Shown here piece after piece: positions 35,580-47,735 of a stretch of 64,000 nt of DNA. Source of the DNA: Fasciolopsis buskii (lineage: Eukaryota > Platyhelminthes > Trematoda > Plagiorchiida > Fasciolidae); the NCBI GenBank assembly GCA_008360955.1, contig LUCM01006494.1, positions 28,598-92,597 on the forward strand, written 5' to 3'. Within the stretch, counting starts at the first letter, position 1, and the number at the start of each line of letters is the position of its first letter. The notes under the pieces are model-generated. The model worked only from the letters and a program-made list of their open reading frames with translations, did no database searches and was not told where the DNA came from. The translations under genes and the position numbers were made by a program.

Positions 35580-35800
35580 TTTAGTAGTAGATCGATCGCT
35601 TGGAGGTAACGGACAGTAACCGTGCAAATCAATGACAGATAGGTGCAACATCATGTGGTGAATTTCAACAAACCGTTCAGAGCCTGCCCGGTAGCGTATT
35701 GGCTAAGGCGTTCTACTCACAATCGTTCGTCCCGGGTTCGAGTCCCATGGAAGCACTGTACAGCTGTTTCATCCTTGATAGGAAACATTGTGTATAAACT
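35580..35800 (+). repeat. tRNA-derived SINE, right member of inverted pair
   Basis: It has the same leader and tRNA-like head as the copy at 35240-35510 but on the plus strand: GCCCGGTAGCGTATTGGCTA, then CCCGGGTTCGAGTCCC. It continues into ATGGAAGCACTGTACAGC and TTTCATCCTTGATAGG. The arms are about 88% alike by eye. The tail block has the same plus orientation in both copies although the heads are inverted. Confidence 0.65.
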
Positions 35801-37320
35801 GTCGATTACCTGCTTCTGTGAAATTTGCTGATGGTCCACGATTGTCACAACCATTGGGAAAACTTTTCTAAAGTACCAATGCTTTAGAAGCAATTTGGCA
35901 AACCCGAAATCCCGTAGAAGTTATCATCATGTGACGAAACCTTCCGATCTCTATCACGTCATTGCCTACGTTGATCGTTTTGTGTACTTTGTAATTGTGT
36001 GGTAATGGAACACAAGGTCACCTATTGACCTTATTGTGCGGACTTTTGATAGATCGAACCCTAGGCTTACTTGGCCTCAGCATTCCTCCCACCATCCATC
36101 TATTAATCCAATCAAAATGACGACAGCCTTCTTTGTTTTATGAAAGATACCAAGTAGGCCGATACAATAGTATGATAATAGCCTCTGATTATTATCAGAA
36201 ATCAGGTTGTTTACAAACACGCTTTCAGTGATCTCATTCTCAAACTATTACCGCCACGCTTATAGGAGCAAGATGAGAAAATCGAACATATGTTACACTC
36301 AACCTTTGCCTTTTATATGACTTACAAGCTAATTTTAATTGATGACGACCAGTTAAATCACCGTGATTTGATAAACTATTTATGTTTGATATTGAACGGA
36401 AGCATTATGTAATGACATCGGGATATCCACATTATTTAAAGAAATTAATTTTCTCCACTGCTTCACGTTTCAAGATCTACACACTTGCCGTTGCACCTTG
36501 TAAAAGATTTACTCCGTTCATTTTTTCATCATTGTTGCAAACTTTAGACCTCGAGTTCTTCTTTTCTTATAATACGAACCTTAGACACGAATCCATTCAT
36601 TTAATCAAATTCCAACACAATTAAAATTATATTAAAAATGCCAGATCCTTCTCATTGGATTCATGAGAATCTAGGGAAACGTGTTCTTGTTGCTGTCACA
36701 CTTCTTCCATTTTAAGATATCTCCAAAAACACATCTGTGGTATTTTATTGTCTCGTGCATAGCGAGATTTGATTCAACCATGCAAATAAACTTTGAAGTC
36801 AGAGTAAAATTGGACTACCCGCTGATACAAGACCTAGTTGTAATATATTCGTCCACGTTGAAAATGTCATGTGATTACACGAAAGCTGAATATTCTCCCA
36901 CAATGGAGGTCAAATCAAATACTTGCCCCTGCTTAATTTGAATTGGTGGCTGATAGTCAAAACTTCAACAGTGATGCATTAAAACTTTTAAGTATTTTGC
37001 ATTGAGGAGCCGATCCCAACTTTAGTCTCAGCAGCCGGTCCTGAAGCCAGTTTAAATCTCCCTCTGAAGATTGTACATGTATGATGAAAGATATCGTAGA
37101 AGATAAGCAAGCTTTATTGAAATTCTCGTTACACATCCTTCTTCAACAATATTTCTTCTTCACAGGTGTTTCTGAACCATATATCGATCACTGATACTTG
37201 GTCTGTTCGGATTGTTCTCAAGCAGCCAATCGGCTAACCAGGGCTAAATTCGAAATGAAAGGAAAACAGAATTGCCATGAGCTTGTGCGCTAGACAATAT
37301 TAGTATTATCATTCCATAAG
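35801..37320. other. Unassigned AT-rich sequence
   Basis: An upstream exon of the 37.3-kb gene may lie here, for example near a cttcttcacag acceptor at 37166, but no frame is convincing. Confidence 0.3.
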
Positions 37321-38120
37321 CATTGGACAAGTGCTTTAATAGATAAACTCAAAAAATATGGTGACATGAACCTAGTCATAAAGGGACTAAAACGAAAGAA
37401 TGTTCCTCTAAATGAAGTAAGTTTTTCGTATGCATTCGTCGTAATTTTAAATCTTTGTGTACAGTTAGCAAAAGGCATCCACTGGCTAACCGGCCTAGAA
37501 TATTTTGGCTTAATTGGGGAAAATGTACAGGACGTATCATTCCCACTGTAATGTGATATGTACACTGCCACTGGTACATGTGACCATCAAATAATCAAAA
37601 GCTAAGCAGAAATCATTTAGTTTCAAGTCGATCCATTCAACTTGACTTGACATCGTAGCCCTCGAGGCAGAAGAGACGATTATGAACCGTAACTGGCAGT
37701 CGCGTACCAGTTCGAATCCCGGTAGTTTCACCAACTGATCACATTTGGACCTATTACCTATTATATCGATTTGATGAGATTAAACGGTTAGAACAACCAA
37801 TTATGAGACACTCATGAGATAGAGAACGGTTATACCTTAATTATCACAAATAGTTGACTGTTTACCATGGCATTGTGTTGATCTTGGAAACAATTATTTT
37901 CCTGTTTTCCCAACGAATACGTTATATATTCGGATCGAAAACCTGCTGCTTTGTGAAGGCAGCAGGCGGAATGTTCGTTGTGTTTGATCTCACTCATACT
38001 GGTTACTCAAATATATTCCTGCCTGAGATATTAAAAGGCGATTTGAGAACGAACGATACAACGGCCGTGGCGATGAAGCCGTATCGTCTAGCATGTAAGG
38101 TTCGTAGCTTAACCGACTGA
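37321..38120 (+). CDS. 3' end of an unidentified gene (three exons)
   Basis: Exons 37321-37416, 37465-37533 and 37854-38120 join in phase 0 throughout. The first intron is only 48 bp (gtaagt...gtgtacag), the second 320 bp. The first exon reads as a basic helix (LIDKLKKYGDMNLVIKGLKR) and the second ends GLEYFGLIGENVQD. The third has a hydrophobic stretch (HGIVLILETIIFLF) and then GGMFVVFDLTHTGYSN and MKPYRLACKVRSLTD before TGA. An AATAAA lies at 38172, 52 bp after the stop. A weak Tudor-like beta pattern in the last exon is speculative. The 5' part is not seen and may fall in or before the assembly gap. An alternative stop at 37551 exists if the second donor is not used. Confidence 0.42.
37675..37735 (+). 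repeat. tRNA-like SINE scrap
   Basis: ACCAGTTCGAATCCCGG followed by TAGTTTCACC resembles a B box and acceptor end. The 5' half is not recognisable. It lies inside the second intron of the 37.3-kb gene. Confidence 0.35.
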
Positions 38121-38171
38121 TGGTATTTGAATTTAACGACTTTATCGTCTTCGAATTTTATTTAAATCGAA

Positions 38172-38177
38172 AATAAA
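38172..38177 (+). terminator. Poly(A) signal AATAAA
   Basis: It lies 52 bp downstream of the TGA ending the 37.3-38.1 kb candidate gene. Confidence 0.45.
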
Positions 38178-38519
38178 CGACACCAACGATGGTGCTAGAC
38201 TCCGTTTTGAAACTATTGGCTTTAACCTTAAATAACTTTTGCCAAATTTTGATAAAAATTGGAGGGACTCACCACAGGATCTTTTGGTTTTTGTTTGCAT
38301 ACTTCTGTCAAACCACGCAACAATGTTGGGTTGATGTTCCGAGCCAAGTAGTCTTTAGCAGCTATTTTCATCTGAATTGGTTCCATTACGGCTGTTAAAA
38401 AATCGATATTTTCTTGTATAAATAATTCCTGGTTTCTGGAGATGATAGTCTGATATTACCATATCTACTTCAGTGTAACTATAGGATTTTCCTTCCTTGT
38501 TTTCTACACTAAACTAAGG

Positions 38520-39540
38520 GAACGACAAGCCAATTTTATTCCTCGCTGACTGAAGGGCATCCCGAAGAAATTAGCTGCACTCATCCAATCTCTGTATGCA
38601 TACAGTAAAGTCCGAGCCCGAGTTCACCACGAAAGGCTGTTTGTCAGGATTGCCCCTTCATCATTCCTCTTCAAACTACTCATTGAGATCATTAGGGGAG
38701 TACCATAACCTCAGGTTAGAATAAAGACATTGATATTTACTCAGACAGAAATCCGTCTGACAGAACATGAGGATGACAATCTGCCACTAAGGAAAAACGT
38801 AGGCTACACGTTTTCCTATGTCGTTGCAACGATGGGGTAGGTATACTTAGGATACGTTTTGTACAATCGAAGTATAAAATGCTATTACACGATTGGACTG
38901 ACTCAAATCGGAAACTTGGTCTTCCAGGCAAATAACTCCACTAGATGGAGATTTATTTACTTGAGTAATTTTATCTCACCTGGTGGTTGCGTATCAAATG
39001 AAGTGTGTTCACATATGCGAAAGGCCCAATTAAGATTTGCTAACTCGAAGCATCCATGGGGTCAGCATGACCTCCGACTATCAACCGAAGGTCGAGTATA
39101 CACGATGGTAGTGAGATCGACATTGCTGTATGGCTCGGAATCAGAGCCGTTAAGAGCAGAGGATATGCGGGACTTTTGTTGTTTGACCACTATTGTATTC
39201 GTAGTACTGGTAGAATATGGTTGGAGAATTGTATGAGTAACTCGGATTTTAGTCGTAGGGTGACTTTTTACACCAGACATAGAACATATTTTATGCAAGT
39301 CGAAGAAGAACTGTCTTATTGTACGCTGTTATCCGAGGCAGACTGTTGTCAGAGGATGTGTGAAGTGGATCGGTCGGTAGTATGGCCTAAAATATAGGAA
39401 ACTTTCTAACTATTCGACATACTAAAGTTAAAACATGCACTGCGCAGGTTTGGCCCACGAGATCCGTCGAAGCGACTGTCAGGGATAATGTGATGTGACT
39501 CAGTTTTACAGTCAGTGGCCTTTCTGTGTTCTAAATCTTA
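38520..39540 (+). pseudogene. RTE LINE relic, sense, partner of the 46.6-47.7 kb copy
   Basis: The reading begins IPKKLAALIQSLYAYSKVRARV and passes a degraded motif C region. It continues WRFIYLSNFISPGGCVSNEV, then LLYGSESEPLRAEDMRD at about 38940-39180. The C-terminal end beyond 39240 is badly decayed. Positions 38718-39240 match 47447-46925 inverted and, as far as can be checked, exactly. Frameshifts are shared by both copies. Confidence 0.8.
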
Positions 39541-42500
39541 CCTATTCGAAATAGTTCTACCGGTTAATAATAGCGTTCGATTCTTGAGTATTTGTGGTTC
39601 CCTCTTCGATGAACAAATTATTGAGAATGCAACCGAACCCAGAGCACGTTACGGCAAGGTCACGGGTTACGAAAACTGAACTGAACTATACTCGCTGAGT
39701 TCTACCACGCAGGAATCCAAAAATGTTCCAAACCAACAAACAATCAGCTCTTATTATTCTTCTGTTCCACGGGACCCATCTGATATGGGTTTACCTACTG
39801 TGAATTTAGAACCACTACTTTCTAGCAGTTGGATATTCCTTTTAACCTCCAGGGTATTTCCCGGGGTGGCTGATATACATTCTTTTTAATCCTGCAGTGA
39901 CCGTAATGAATAGTAAACGACGCACAGTGGGTCTTATTTGATTTCATTATTTGGTCGCTGCTCGTATTCTGCGATTCACCAGATAAACTACACCGATTCA
40001 CCGGTGTTAACAATCTAGTACGAAGTATGGCCGTTCATTCATAACATGTCAGAAGTCCTTTGGGATACCGAAAACGTGTATTGCAAACAATCAACCTTCT
40101 GGAACCTGCAAAGTTCAGCAGTAGGTCACCGTTCTCGTAACACTGATTGAGCTCAGGTCTTCTTAGGATTAAGCGTGTGGATTAGTCTGATGGCTCACTG
40201 CGACAAAATGTACTGTTTGTCTTGAGACCCGGTCGACGGAATTTTGCAGGTCATCTTTTTTGCTATCGACGACGTTCGCTAACACCGACGGCAACCATCG
40301 TCAGGTTATAGGGGGGAACCTTTGGAGTGTGGTGTAACGAGACTATAGGGTATGAGTTTTTGGGCACTTGGAGCGCTGCTAGCCCTTCCGTTTAGAGTAA
40401 CTCTGACGCTGTAGAATCCAGATTTGATAACACGTCCACTGTGAGGAAGTTAATAGATTGTGTCAGCCTCTGCAACATTGATACAATGAGAATCAGAGTT
40501 TATAAAATGGACCCTTGGAAATTGTAGAGCACGTGCAACCCTTCCAGTCACTAAAGAGAAAAACGTTTTCCTGTCTCATTCTTCCGCATCACTTCATGAT
40601 ATGACCATTTGGGTACTTCACTCGGATGATTATTTCTCGTTTATTGTCCCCATTTATCGCGTGGGAGAAATGCGTGAGCTCATCGAGGCAGTCTAACTGG
40701 AGTTGCACAAGCTGCTTCACCAGTTACTATTCTTAGAACTTTTCGCCCTGTAGCATAATGACTGCTTTGGTCTAGTTGTAATCTCCTTACATCCCATACT
40801 TAAGCAAACCAATAGTGAGCAATGAAGCAGTTACGTGGTCCTTACAAATGATAGCCTTTCCGGAGTTAAGTGTCAGACGTGAGCCGGTGATTCACTCAGC
40901 GACAAAATCGAGATTTGAACATCCATGGAGTGGCACAAAGCATGTTTCAGCTGTTTTAAAACCGGTGGCACGGGCTTGCCAGACTTAAGAAAAGCGCAGC
41001 GGGAGACTGGACTGCATATTGGGTTGCATCCTAAGTGCACATCAGCTATCCGACAAATCAGCTGCACACTGCGGCCGCGTATGTTTCAGAGAAGCAAAAT
41101 AGTCCCTCAGTTCTTATGTTTTGGATGTGACAATGCATTCACCGAGACTAATTCCATCCTCACCAAATACGAGGTCAAACATCTGAACAAGACCTTTGTC
41201 TGTGGACGCTTAGAAGCAATGAGTAAGTAAATTCTCAGGAAGGTAATAAAATTCGTATCGCCATCCCAACACTTTGAATTCTTATGAATGTACTTGCACT
41301 CATTAAAGTTCGCATTTTTTGACGAATGATTTTCTGTTAACTTTATCCTTGCCCGAATAGATCCATCTGTGAATAAATGTACGTTCGCGGTCCGCTATAG
41401 CGCTTAGAGATTTTCAGTCGACTTTTTACTAAACTGTACGCCTTTTGTTCGCGGAATTTTAAATACAAATGCCTCACCACATTGACGAGACCAAATTTAC
41501 ACTTGTCAGTCCGAAGCAATACATTCAAACGGTTTGCGGAATTATATTGATGTTTGAGCGTATTGCATTGGCCCGAACAGCGATCATACTTGGAACTTCT
41601 CACTTTCGTCACACACTTCCCTAATGGTTATTATTTTATGTATCTGTAGAGTGAAACTATGCGGAGGTAAGTAAGTTATGTCGGACACCGGCAGCAAGCG
41701 ATGAACAGTATTGCGTTTGCCGAGAAGAAAGCGCGATATTTATTGACACAGTTAGGGATAGACCGTCAAGAACATGAAGGACCAGATCAAGTTTGGGCAG
41801 CAAATCGGCCTTTATCAAGGTTCATGCCAGCACCGTCCGTGATGTTCCATTCCCCGTAAATACCCCCTTCTCATTACTTGGAGACCCGTGAATCATGCCC
41901 ACTCACTCAACTGAAAATGGAGGTCTACTGTGAAGTCTCGGAGGACAATTTCAATGACAACATATACCAAAGATCATTACGCTGACTGAGAATGCAGGTA
42001 AATTATTCGCGCACTCAAAAGTTTCTATCGTGCATGTTTAGGTGTACAATACCTGAAATTTACTCAAAAATAATAGAAAAGGTGGAAGGAAAATTTGTGA
42101 CGGGAATCCAGCCATATCTGCTGGGTGATCACTCGAGCGCTTAGGCTGAGTGAAAAAACTGCCAGTTGAAATCCGATTAACCGTCGGCCATATTCCGGAA
42201 AATACAACCACCATTAAAGGGGTTATGAAAGTGCTCTGTATCTGTTTCCCTACAATCTGATGGTATCCGATATCAACTTCTGCTCCGTTATCACCGAAAG
42301 AAGGCAATGAACCATTTGTATTTCACTGGTTCTTCTTGAGTGAAACGTTTTTATGTCAATAAATGCGAGATAATTTTACGTGAATAAACAGCTCTAATAA
42401 CCGATGCAAAGTTCCACAATGAGCTAAAATAGACTACGGCAGCTATGCATTCTAAAACAGTTTCATACCATTAAGTTAGTCCAGATTACGCTTTGGTCCG

Positions 42501-42780
42501 TTCGATACACTCTACGCGAATTCCCGTGCGATGCTAGGTGCACACGTGACGGTGGAGTGATGGGTCGTCCCGGCTTATCGCTCGGTGGGATCGATCGCCG
42601 CTAGAGATCATATCCAGTCAGGGCTAGTCGCCGTTACGAGATCATGCCGATGTGCTTTTGCTGTTACGTCATGAAGCAACGCACCGACAGCAGGGGCTAC
42701 TGATGCGCAAATGTGTGGGGGCGCGCAGCGGACCTGTGGGAGTTACATTTCACCGGACCAATCAATTGGGAATTGCAGTT
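39541..42780. other. Unassigned sequence
   Basis: The frame 40925-41230 starts EWHKACFSC, which recalls a LIM half-motif, but the remaining zinc ligands are missing and an in-frame TGA lies just upstream. No repeat or RNA is recognised. Confidence 0.35.
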
Positions 42781-42893
42781 AGCTTGATCTTTCCGAATTA
42801 TTGCATTTTTTGCCTGAATTGATGACTCCTGAGTCTGACTGGCTGTGACATAAATTCGAAAGGTCGTCTTATAACTCCGAAATAATGCGGGAG

Positions 42894-43604
42894 GTAGCAC
42901 AGAGTAGTTATTAAAATGTCTTGCATAAAAATGAGAAAGCGTCAGTTTTGCAGTCCCATCTAGTTACATATCTCATTCGTGCAGGTTGTTGGTGGAGCTT
43001 GTTCTACTACCGACCAATTCCCAGAGGACGATCAGCTTTCATCCATAAACCTGAGACTACGATTAAGAGAGAGTGAGATAACGCTGAAGATCACTGAACT
43101 TGAATTCCGATTCATTCAAAACCATAATCGTAAATCCGAGTCAATTATATGGACCTGTCTACAGAACTGAATTGCACAATATTCAGCTAATCGAAATGAA
43201 CACAAAACACAACCAAAAGGGTAGAACTTTTCAGGCCGAATGTCAATCTTCAACTTTCAAAATTCAAACCAACAGAGAAAGCTCACACAATTTCCAGGTT
43301 AAGTTCGTCGGAGAAGTTCGAATTCAAAATCAGTAGCAACCCTATAAATAGAGAATCCCAACAACTGCGCACATATACAGACGACGTTGCCTGGACTGTT
43401 GATGGAACGTTTGTGATCTAAACGCCAAGCACAGCTATCGAAACTCCATGATAGCTGCCCTGATATCTATCCCTTGTGAAGTAGACGGTATTGGGACAAG
43501 CTCCACCAACAACCTGCACGAATGAGATATGTAACTAGATGGGACTGCAAAACTGACGCTTTCTCATTTTTATGCAAGACATTTTAATAACTACTCTGTG
43601 CTAC
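42894..43604 (+). mobile_element. Foldback/TIR element, first copy
   Basis: The ends are inverted repeats of about 110 bp (42894-43003 against 43495-43604), both ending in the sequence GTAGCACAGAG or its complement. The interior has no convincing gene; a TATAAATAGAG lies near 43344. The structure suits a non-autonomous long-TIR element. It is followed by a single N and a second, inverted copy. Confidence 0.65.
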
Positions 43605-43605
43605 N
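43605..43605. other. Single ambiguous base at the copy junction
   Basis: The N sits exactly where the second, inverted element copy begins, after the complete terminal repeat of the first. Confidence 0.95.
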
Positions 43606-44217
43606 TGGAGCTTGTCCCAATACCGTCTACTTCACAAGGGATAGATATCAGGGCAGCTATCATGGAGTTTCGATAGCTGTGCTTGGCGTTTAGATCACAA
43701 ACGTTCCATCAACAGTCCAGGCAACGTCGTCTGTATATGTGCGCAGTTGTTGGGATTCTCTATTTATAGGGTTGCTACTGATTTTGAATTCGAACTTCTC
43801 CGACGAACTTAACCTGGAAATTGTGTGAGCTTTCTCTGTTGGTTTGAATTTTGAAAGTTGAAGATTGACATTCGGCCTGAAAAGTTCTACCCTTTTGGTT
43901 GTGTTTTGTGTTCATTTCGATTAGCTGAATATTGTGCAATTCAGTTCTGTAGACAGGTCCATATAATTGACTCGGATTTACGATTATGGTTTTGAATGAA
44001 TCGGAATTCAAGTTCAGTGATCTTCAGCGTTATCTCACTCTCTCTTAATCGTAGTCTCAGGTTTATGGATGAAAGCTGATCGTCCTCTGGGAATTGGTCG
44101 GTAGTAGAACAAGCTCCGCCAACAACCTGCACGAATGAGATATGTAACTAGATGTGACCGCAAAACCGACATTTTCTCATTTTTATGCAAAACATTTTAA
44201 TAACTACTCTGTGCTAC
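43606..44217 (-). mobile_element. Foldback/TIR element, second inverted copy (truncated)
   Basis: It is colinear with the first copy about a symmetry axis at 43555.5, so 42894 pairs with 44217. It lacks about 98 bp of the inner terminal repeat. The two interiors encode the same readings on opposite strands over 43100-43336 and 43775-44011. Homology with the left flank continues for about 40 bp past 44217 and then fades. Confidence 0.65.
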
Positions 44218-46550
44218 CTCCCGCATTATTTCGGAGTTATAAGACGACCTTTCGAATTTTTGTCAAAGCCAATCGAACTCAGGAGGCGTTAACTCAAGCA
44301 TAATGTGATCAGAACCCCGTGACATCCAACAACCTGTGCTACAACCAACACAGATTATCAGATCGATTGAAAGCAATACAGTTACTTCAGATGACGGAAC
44401 ATCACTAGGCTGCTCAAGGTCTGCCGAATCTGGAATGAGTTGAGGAACACTCGGTCAGCGGGGTTATATAAATACGTACGTCGGAGTGTTTGGTTTACGT
44501 ATTTCAAATCCAATGGAGCCTCTGGAGTAATTCAGCTCAGTTCCAGTTTGAACAACAATCAACCTTCGACCAACGTAATCTAGCTGTGGTTTATACCTCA
44601 CAGCGTCATACACTCTGACAGAAAAAGAACAGAATACAGGTGTACAGATATATATATATATATATATCACCCGTTGTCTTCGCCCATTACTTTGGTGGAT
44701 CTAGTGGGCCCCTACGCGGTAGTTTGACTGCCCAGAATAAGTCATTTTAGATAACTGGACTGCATCTTACAATATCTTAAAATGGGATCGTTGAAGACAA
44801 TAAATGATACGATTGAATACGAAACTCAGTCGCACCCTTGCAGCCAAAGTGATTTCATTTTTCTTTGTTTTCTCTAGTTTGTAATGTTTCCCTTTCTTGC
44901 TCTTTTTTGATGCTCCGAAGAAGCAGATAAGAATGATAATATACTCAAAAGGTTAATGGCTGTCACAACGGAACTAAACTGAATCATACTGCAAAGGTTG
45001 TGATCGCTTTTACAAAAGACGCTAAGTGATGTGAATTGTGATATGATGCGCCATTTGCGTGTTAAGAAATGCCTCAACCGGTACTTAGAATATAACAGAT
45101 GTTATGCATTATGCAGAAATGAATTTCTATGGGCGACACCAAAGATATAGTAGCAAACGAAGCGTTGTAAGCACCAAACCAAAATTAATGGTTTTTAAAG
45201 ACTCGGTACGCACTACCAGAATCAAAAACGGATGCTAATGAAATTCCGAGTTGCTGGCAATTTCCAAACAATAGTTGCTTTAACTGAAGTAATTAGGGTA
45301 TTGAGCTTTCATGCAGTTGCCATTTACCTAGCGAGTATATTCCAAGGAAATAATGTGTTCTGCACCTTTTGTTATATTTATTACTCGTTAGAGACTTGTT
45401 CTCTAGCCTCCAATGCTTGTCTTACGGGGAAGAGGGAACCGAAAATCATTATCTCGGAACTTTGAGTAGTATATAACTACATAAGGTCTTAAGTGGTCAG
45501 ACGTGATAAGGACCTGAGCGATAGTTAAATAATTCAGTTCGACCGATACCAATACATTGTAGGGATCTTGCAGTAACACTCTGTTTTCAACTCAAGATAC
45601 AGTCTAATATGAGCAAATATAACAACAAGCCACCAGGCAAGTAGTAATATAACAAATCACTTCATTTATAATGCCGCAGCGAAAATAAAATGGACGTTGA
45701 TCGGAATACCTGGAGAGCTTAATAAAAACAACCCTTTATTATTAACAACAAGACAGCATTATTTCTCTTATTCGCTAAATAAGCATCGTCGGTAAAACAA
45801 GATACGTACGTCACATCCAAAAGCCAGTTGAGCTGTACCCTTGCAATATCTCAGATAAGGCAGTGGATAATCGACCAAATCAAGCTTGGACTCCTGAAGG
45901 AGTATCTCTGCTCACCAAGACCAAATATTTCCAGCAGAAGAAGGACGATATCCTCTAAGATATCGGCAGTTTTGTCATTCTCTTGCGTAACAATGAATAA
46001 CCGGTCTTTAATTTTGTTCTAGTTTTACTTTTTTGAATCAAGGGCCCTTAGAATCCGATGCAATTGTAGAGCATACAATGTGTGTGCTTGTACGTATATG
46101 TATTTGCGCACTTATGGTGGAAGTCAACAGTCGCCTAAGGTAATTTGACTACGCTTTGGAAATACAATGGAAGATAGGTTACTGAGTTTATCGTGAGACC
46201 ACTACATAGGCGCAAAACCCCGAGTAGCACTGACACAAGAATCAAGTAACAGTCTAAATAGTCATTGTCATGAGCATACTCGCTTACAGTGCATACCTCG
46301 ATGTTATCATCTTAGTTGGGATTCGGATCAATCTGGAGAGATCCTCTGATAACCCCACCGATTAGTGACGCTACCTATTATGAGCATTAGAAATTGCCCA
46401 AAAGAAGGCGCATTTCGCTCATCGCATCTTGTTCAGTGAAAGTGGAAATATGGATAAGAATTTTTCGTCTTTATTATGAACTAGAAAACGAGTCGGAAAA
46501 AACCACAAGTTATCTTTATTGACTATAAAAATTATCATGAAAGACAGAAT
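44218..46550. other. Unassigned sequence with a microsatellite
   Basis: An (AT)n run lies at about 44647-44667. No gene is supported. Confidence 0.4.
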
Positions 46551-46559
46551 GCAAACTAG

Positions 46560-47735
46560 AACACTAAAGAACTGTACAGAATAAAAATAATTTCGGATGC
46601 TAGAACGCCAACGACCGGAGCACTGAGCCACATCATCTACCGTCCCAAATCATTGCACCGAGGGATCTCGTGCGCCTAGACACGGTGGTTCAATTGCACT
46701 ACACAAGCCAGCCCAATGGTTAAATATTTCACACTTTTACCAATGCGATCGACTAGCTAAAACAAGTCAACATCCAAAAATCAACCATCTCGAAGAACAG
46801 CGTATAAGGAAATAGCCTTTCAGGGGACATATACAAAACATTTCACAATCTTAACCCATTCTGATTCGGTGCTTATTCAAAAGACTAGACGCTAGGAAAC
46901 AATAACTAAAACCTAACCTCCGTCTTACTCATACAATTCTCCAACCATATTCTACCAGTACTACGAATACAATAGTGGTCAAACAACAAAAGTCCCGCAT
47001 ATCCTCTGCTCTTAACGGCTCTGATTCCGAGCCATACAGCAATGTCGATCTCACTACCATCGTGTATACTCGACCTTCGGTTGATAGTCGGAGGTCATGC
47101 TGACCCCATGGATGCTTCGAGTTAGCAAATCTTAATTGGGCCTTTCGCATATGTGAACACACTTCATTTGATACGCAACCACCAGGTGAGATAAAATTAC
47201 TCAAGTAAATAAATCTCCATCTAGTGGAGTTATTTGCCTGGAAGACCAAGTTTCCGATTTGAGTCAGTCCAATCGTGTAATAGCATTTTATACTTCGATT
47301 GTACAAAACGTATCCTAAGTATACCTACCCCATCGTTGCAACGACATAGGAAAACGTGTAGCCTACGTTTTTCCTTAGTGGCAGATTGTCATCCTCATGT
47401 TCTGTCAGACGGATTTCTGTCTGAGTAAATATCAATGTCTTTATTCTTACATGATTATTGGTTTATCTCCATAGTAATCTCAAGGACAACGCTAATAAGA
47501 AAGGGTGGAAAAAGGCAACTTCGACATAAACCACTTGATTCAAATAATTGACTCAAACGCCTTCTGAATTGATCGTAGATGCATTGGGTTTTCAAAAAGT
47601 GACCATTTCGGACTTGATCTGTCTTTTTGCTTTTTTGGTTATCTTTGGCTTTGTGGCATTCGTTTGACTGTAGTTGTTTTATCGTAAACGATGTCTTATT
47701 ATGTCTACACTCCGCATTCTTAAACAGTTTCACTT
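46560..47735 (-). pseudogene. RTE LINE relic, antisense, partner of the 38.5-39.5 kb copy
   Basis: The minus strand begins with SSGLCRSCLFPPFLISVV then LEITMEINQ (the SGVRQGCPLSPFLFNFV region of RTE) near 47530-47455. It passes through the same block as 38718-39240 and ends with decayed C-terminal sequence (VDDVAQCSGRWRSSIRN) near 46560. Sequence on both sides of the shared block is also RTE but clearly different from the partner. Confidence 0.8.

Noticed and set aside
40925..41230. Frame beginning EWHKACFSC, like half of a LIM domain
   Set aside because: The other zinc ligands are absent, an in-frame stop lies 9 bp upstream of the ATG, and there is no usable acceptor before the motif.
43100..43336. 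78-codon frame with an identical twin at 44011-43775
   Set aside because: The twins are the two arms of the foldback element. The reading has no conserved domain, and identity is explained by the inverted copy.
42894..43604. Solo LTR, because of a TATAAATAGAG inside and TGTTGGTGGAGC near the left end
   Set aside because: The sequence outside those points is also inverted-repeated for about 100 bp, which fits a long-TIR element and not an LTR with direct flanks.
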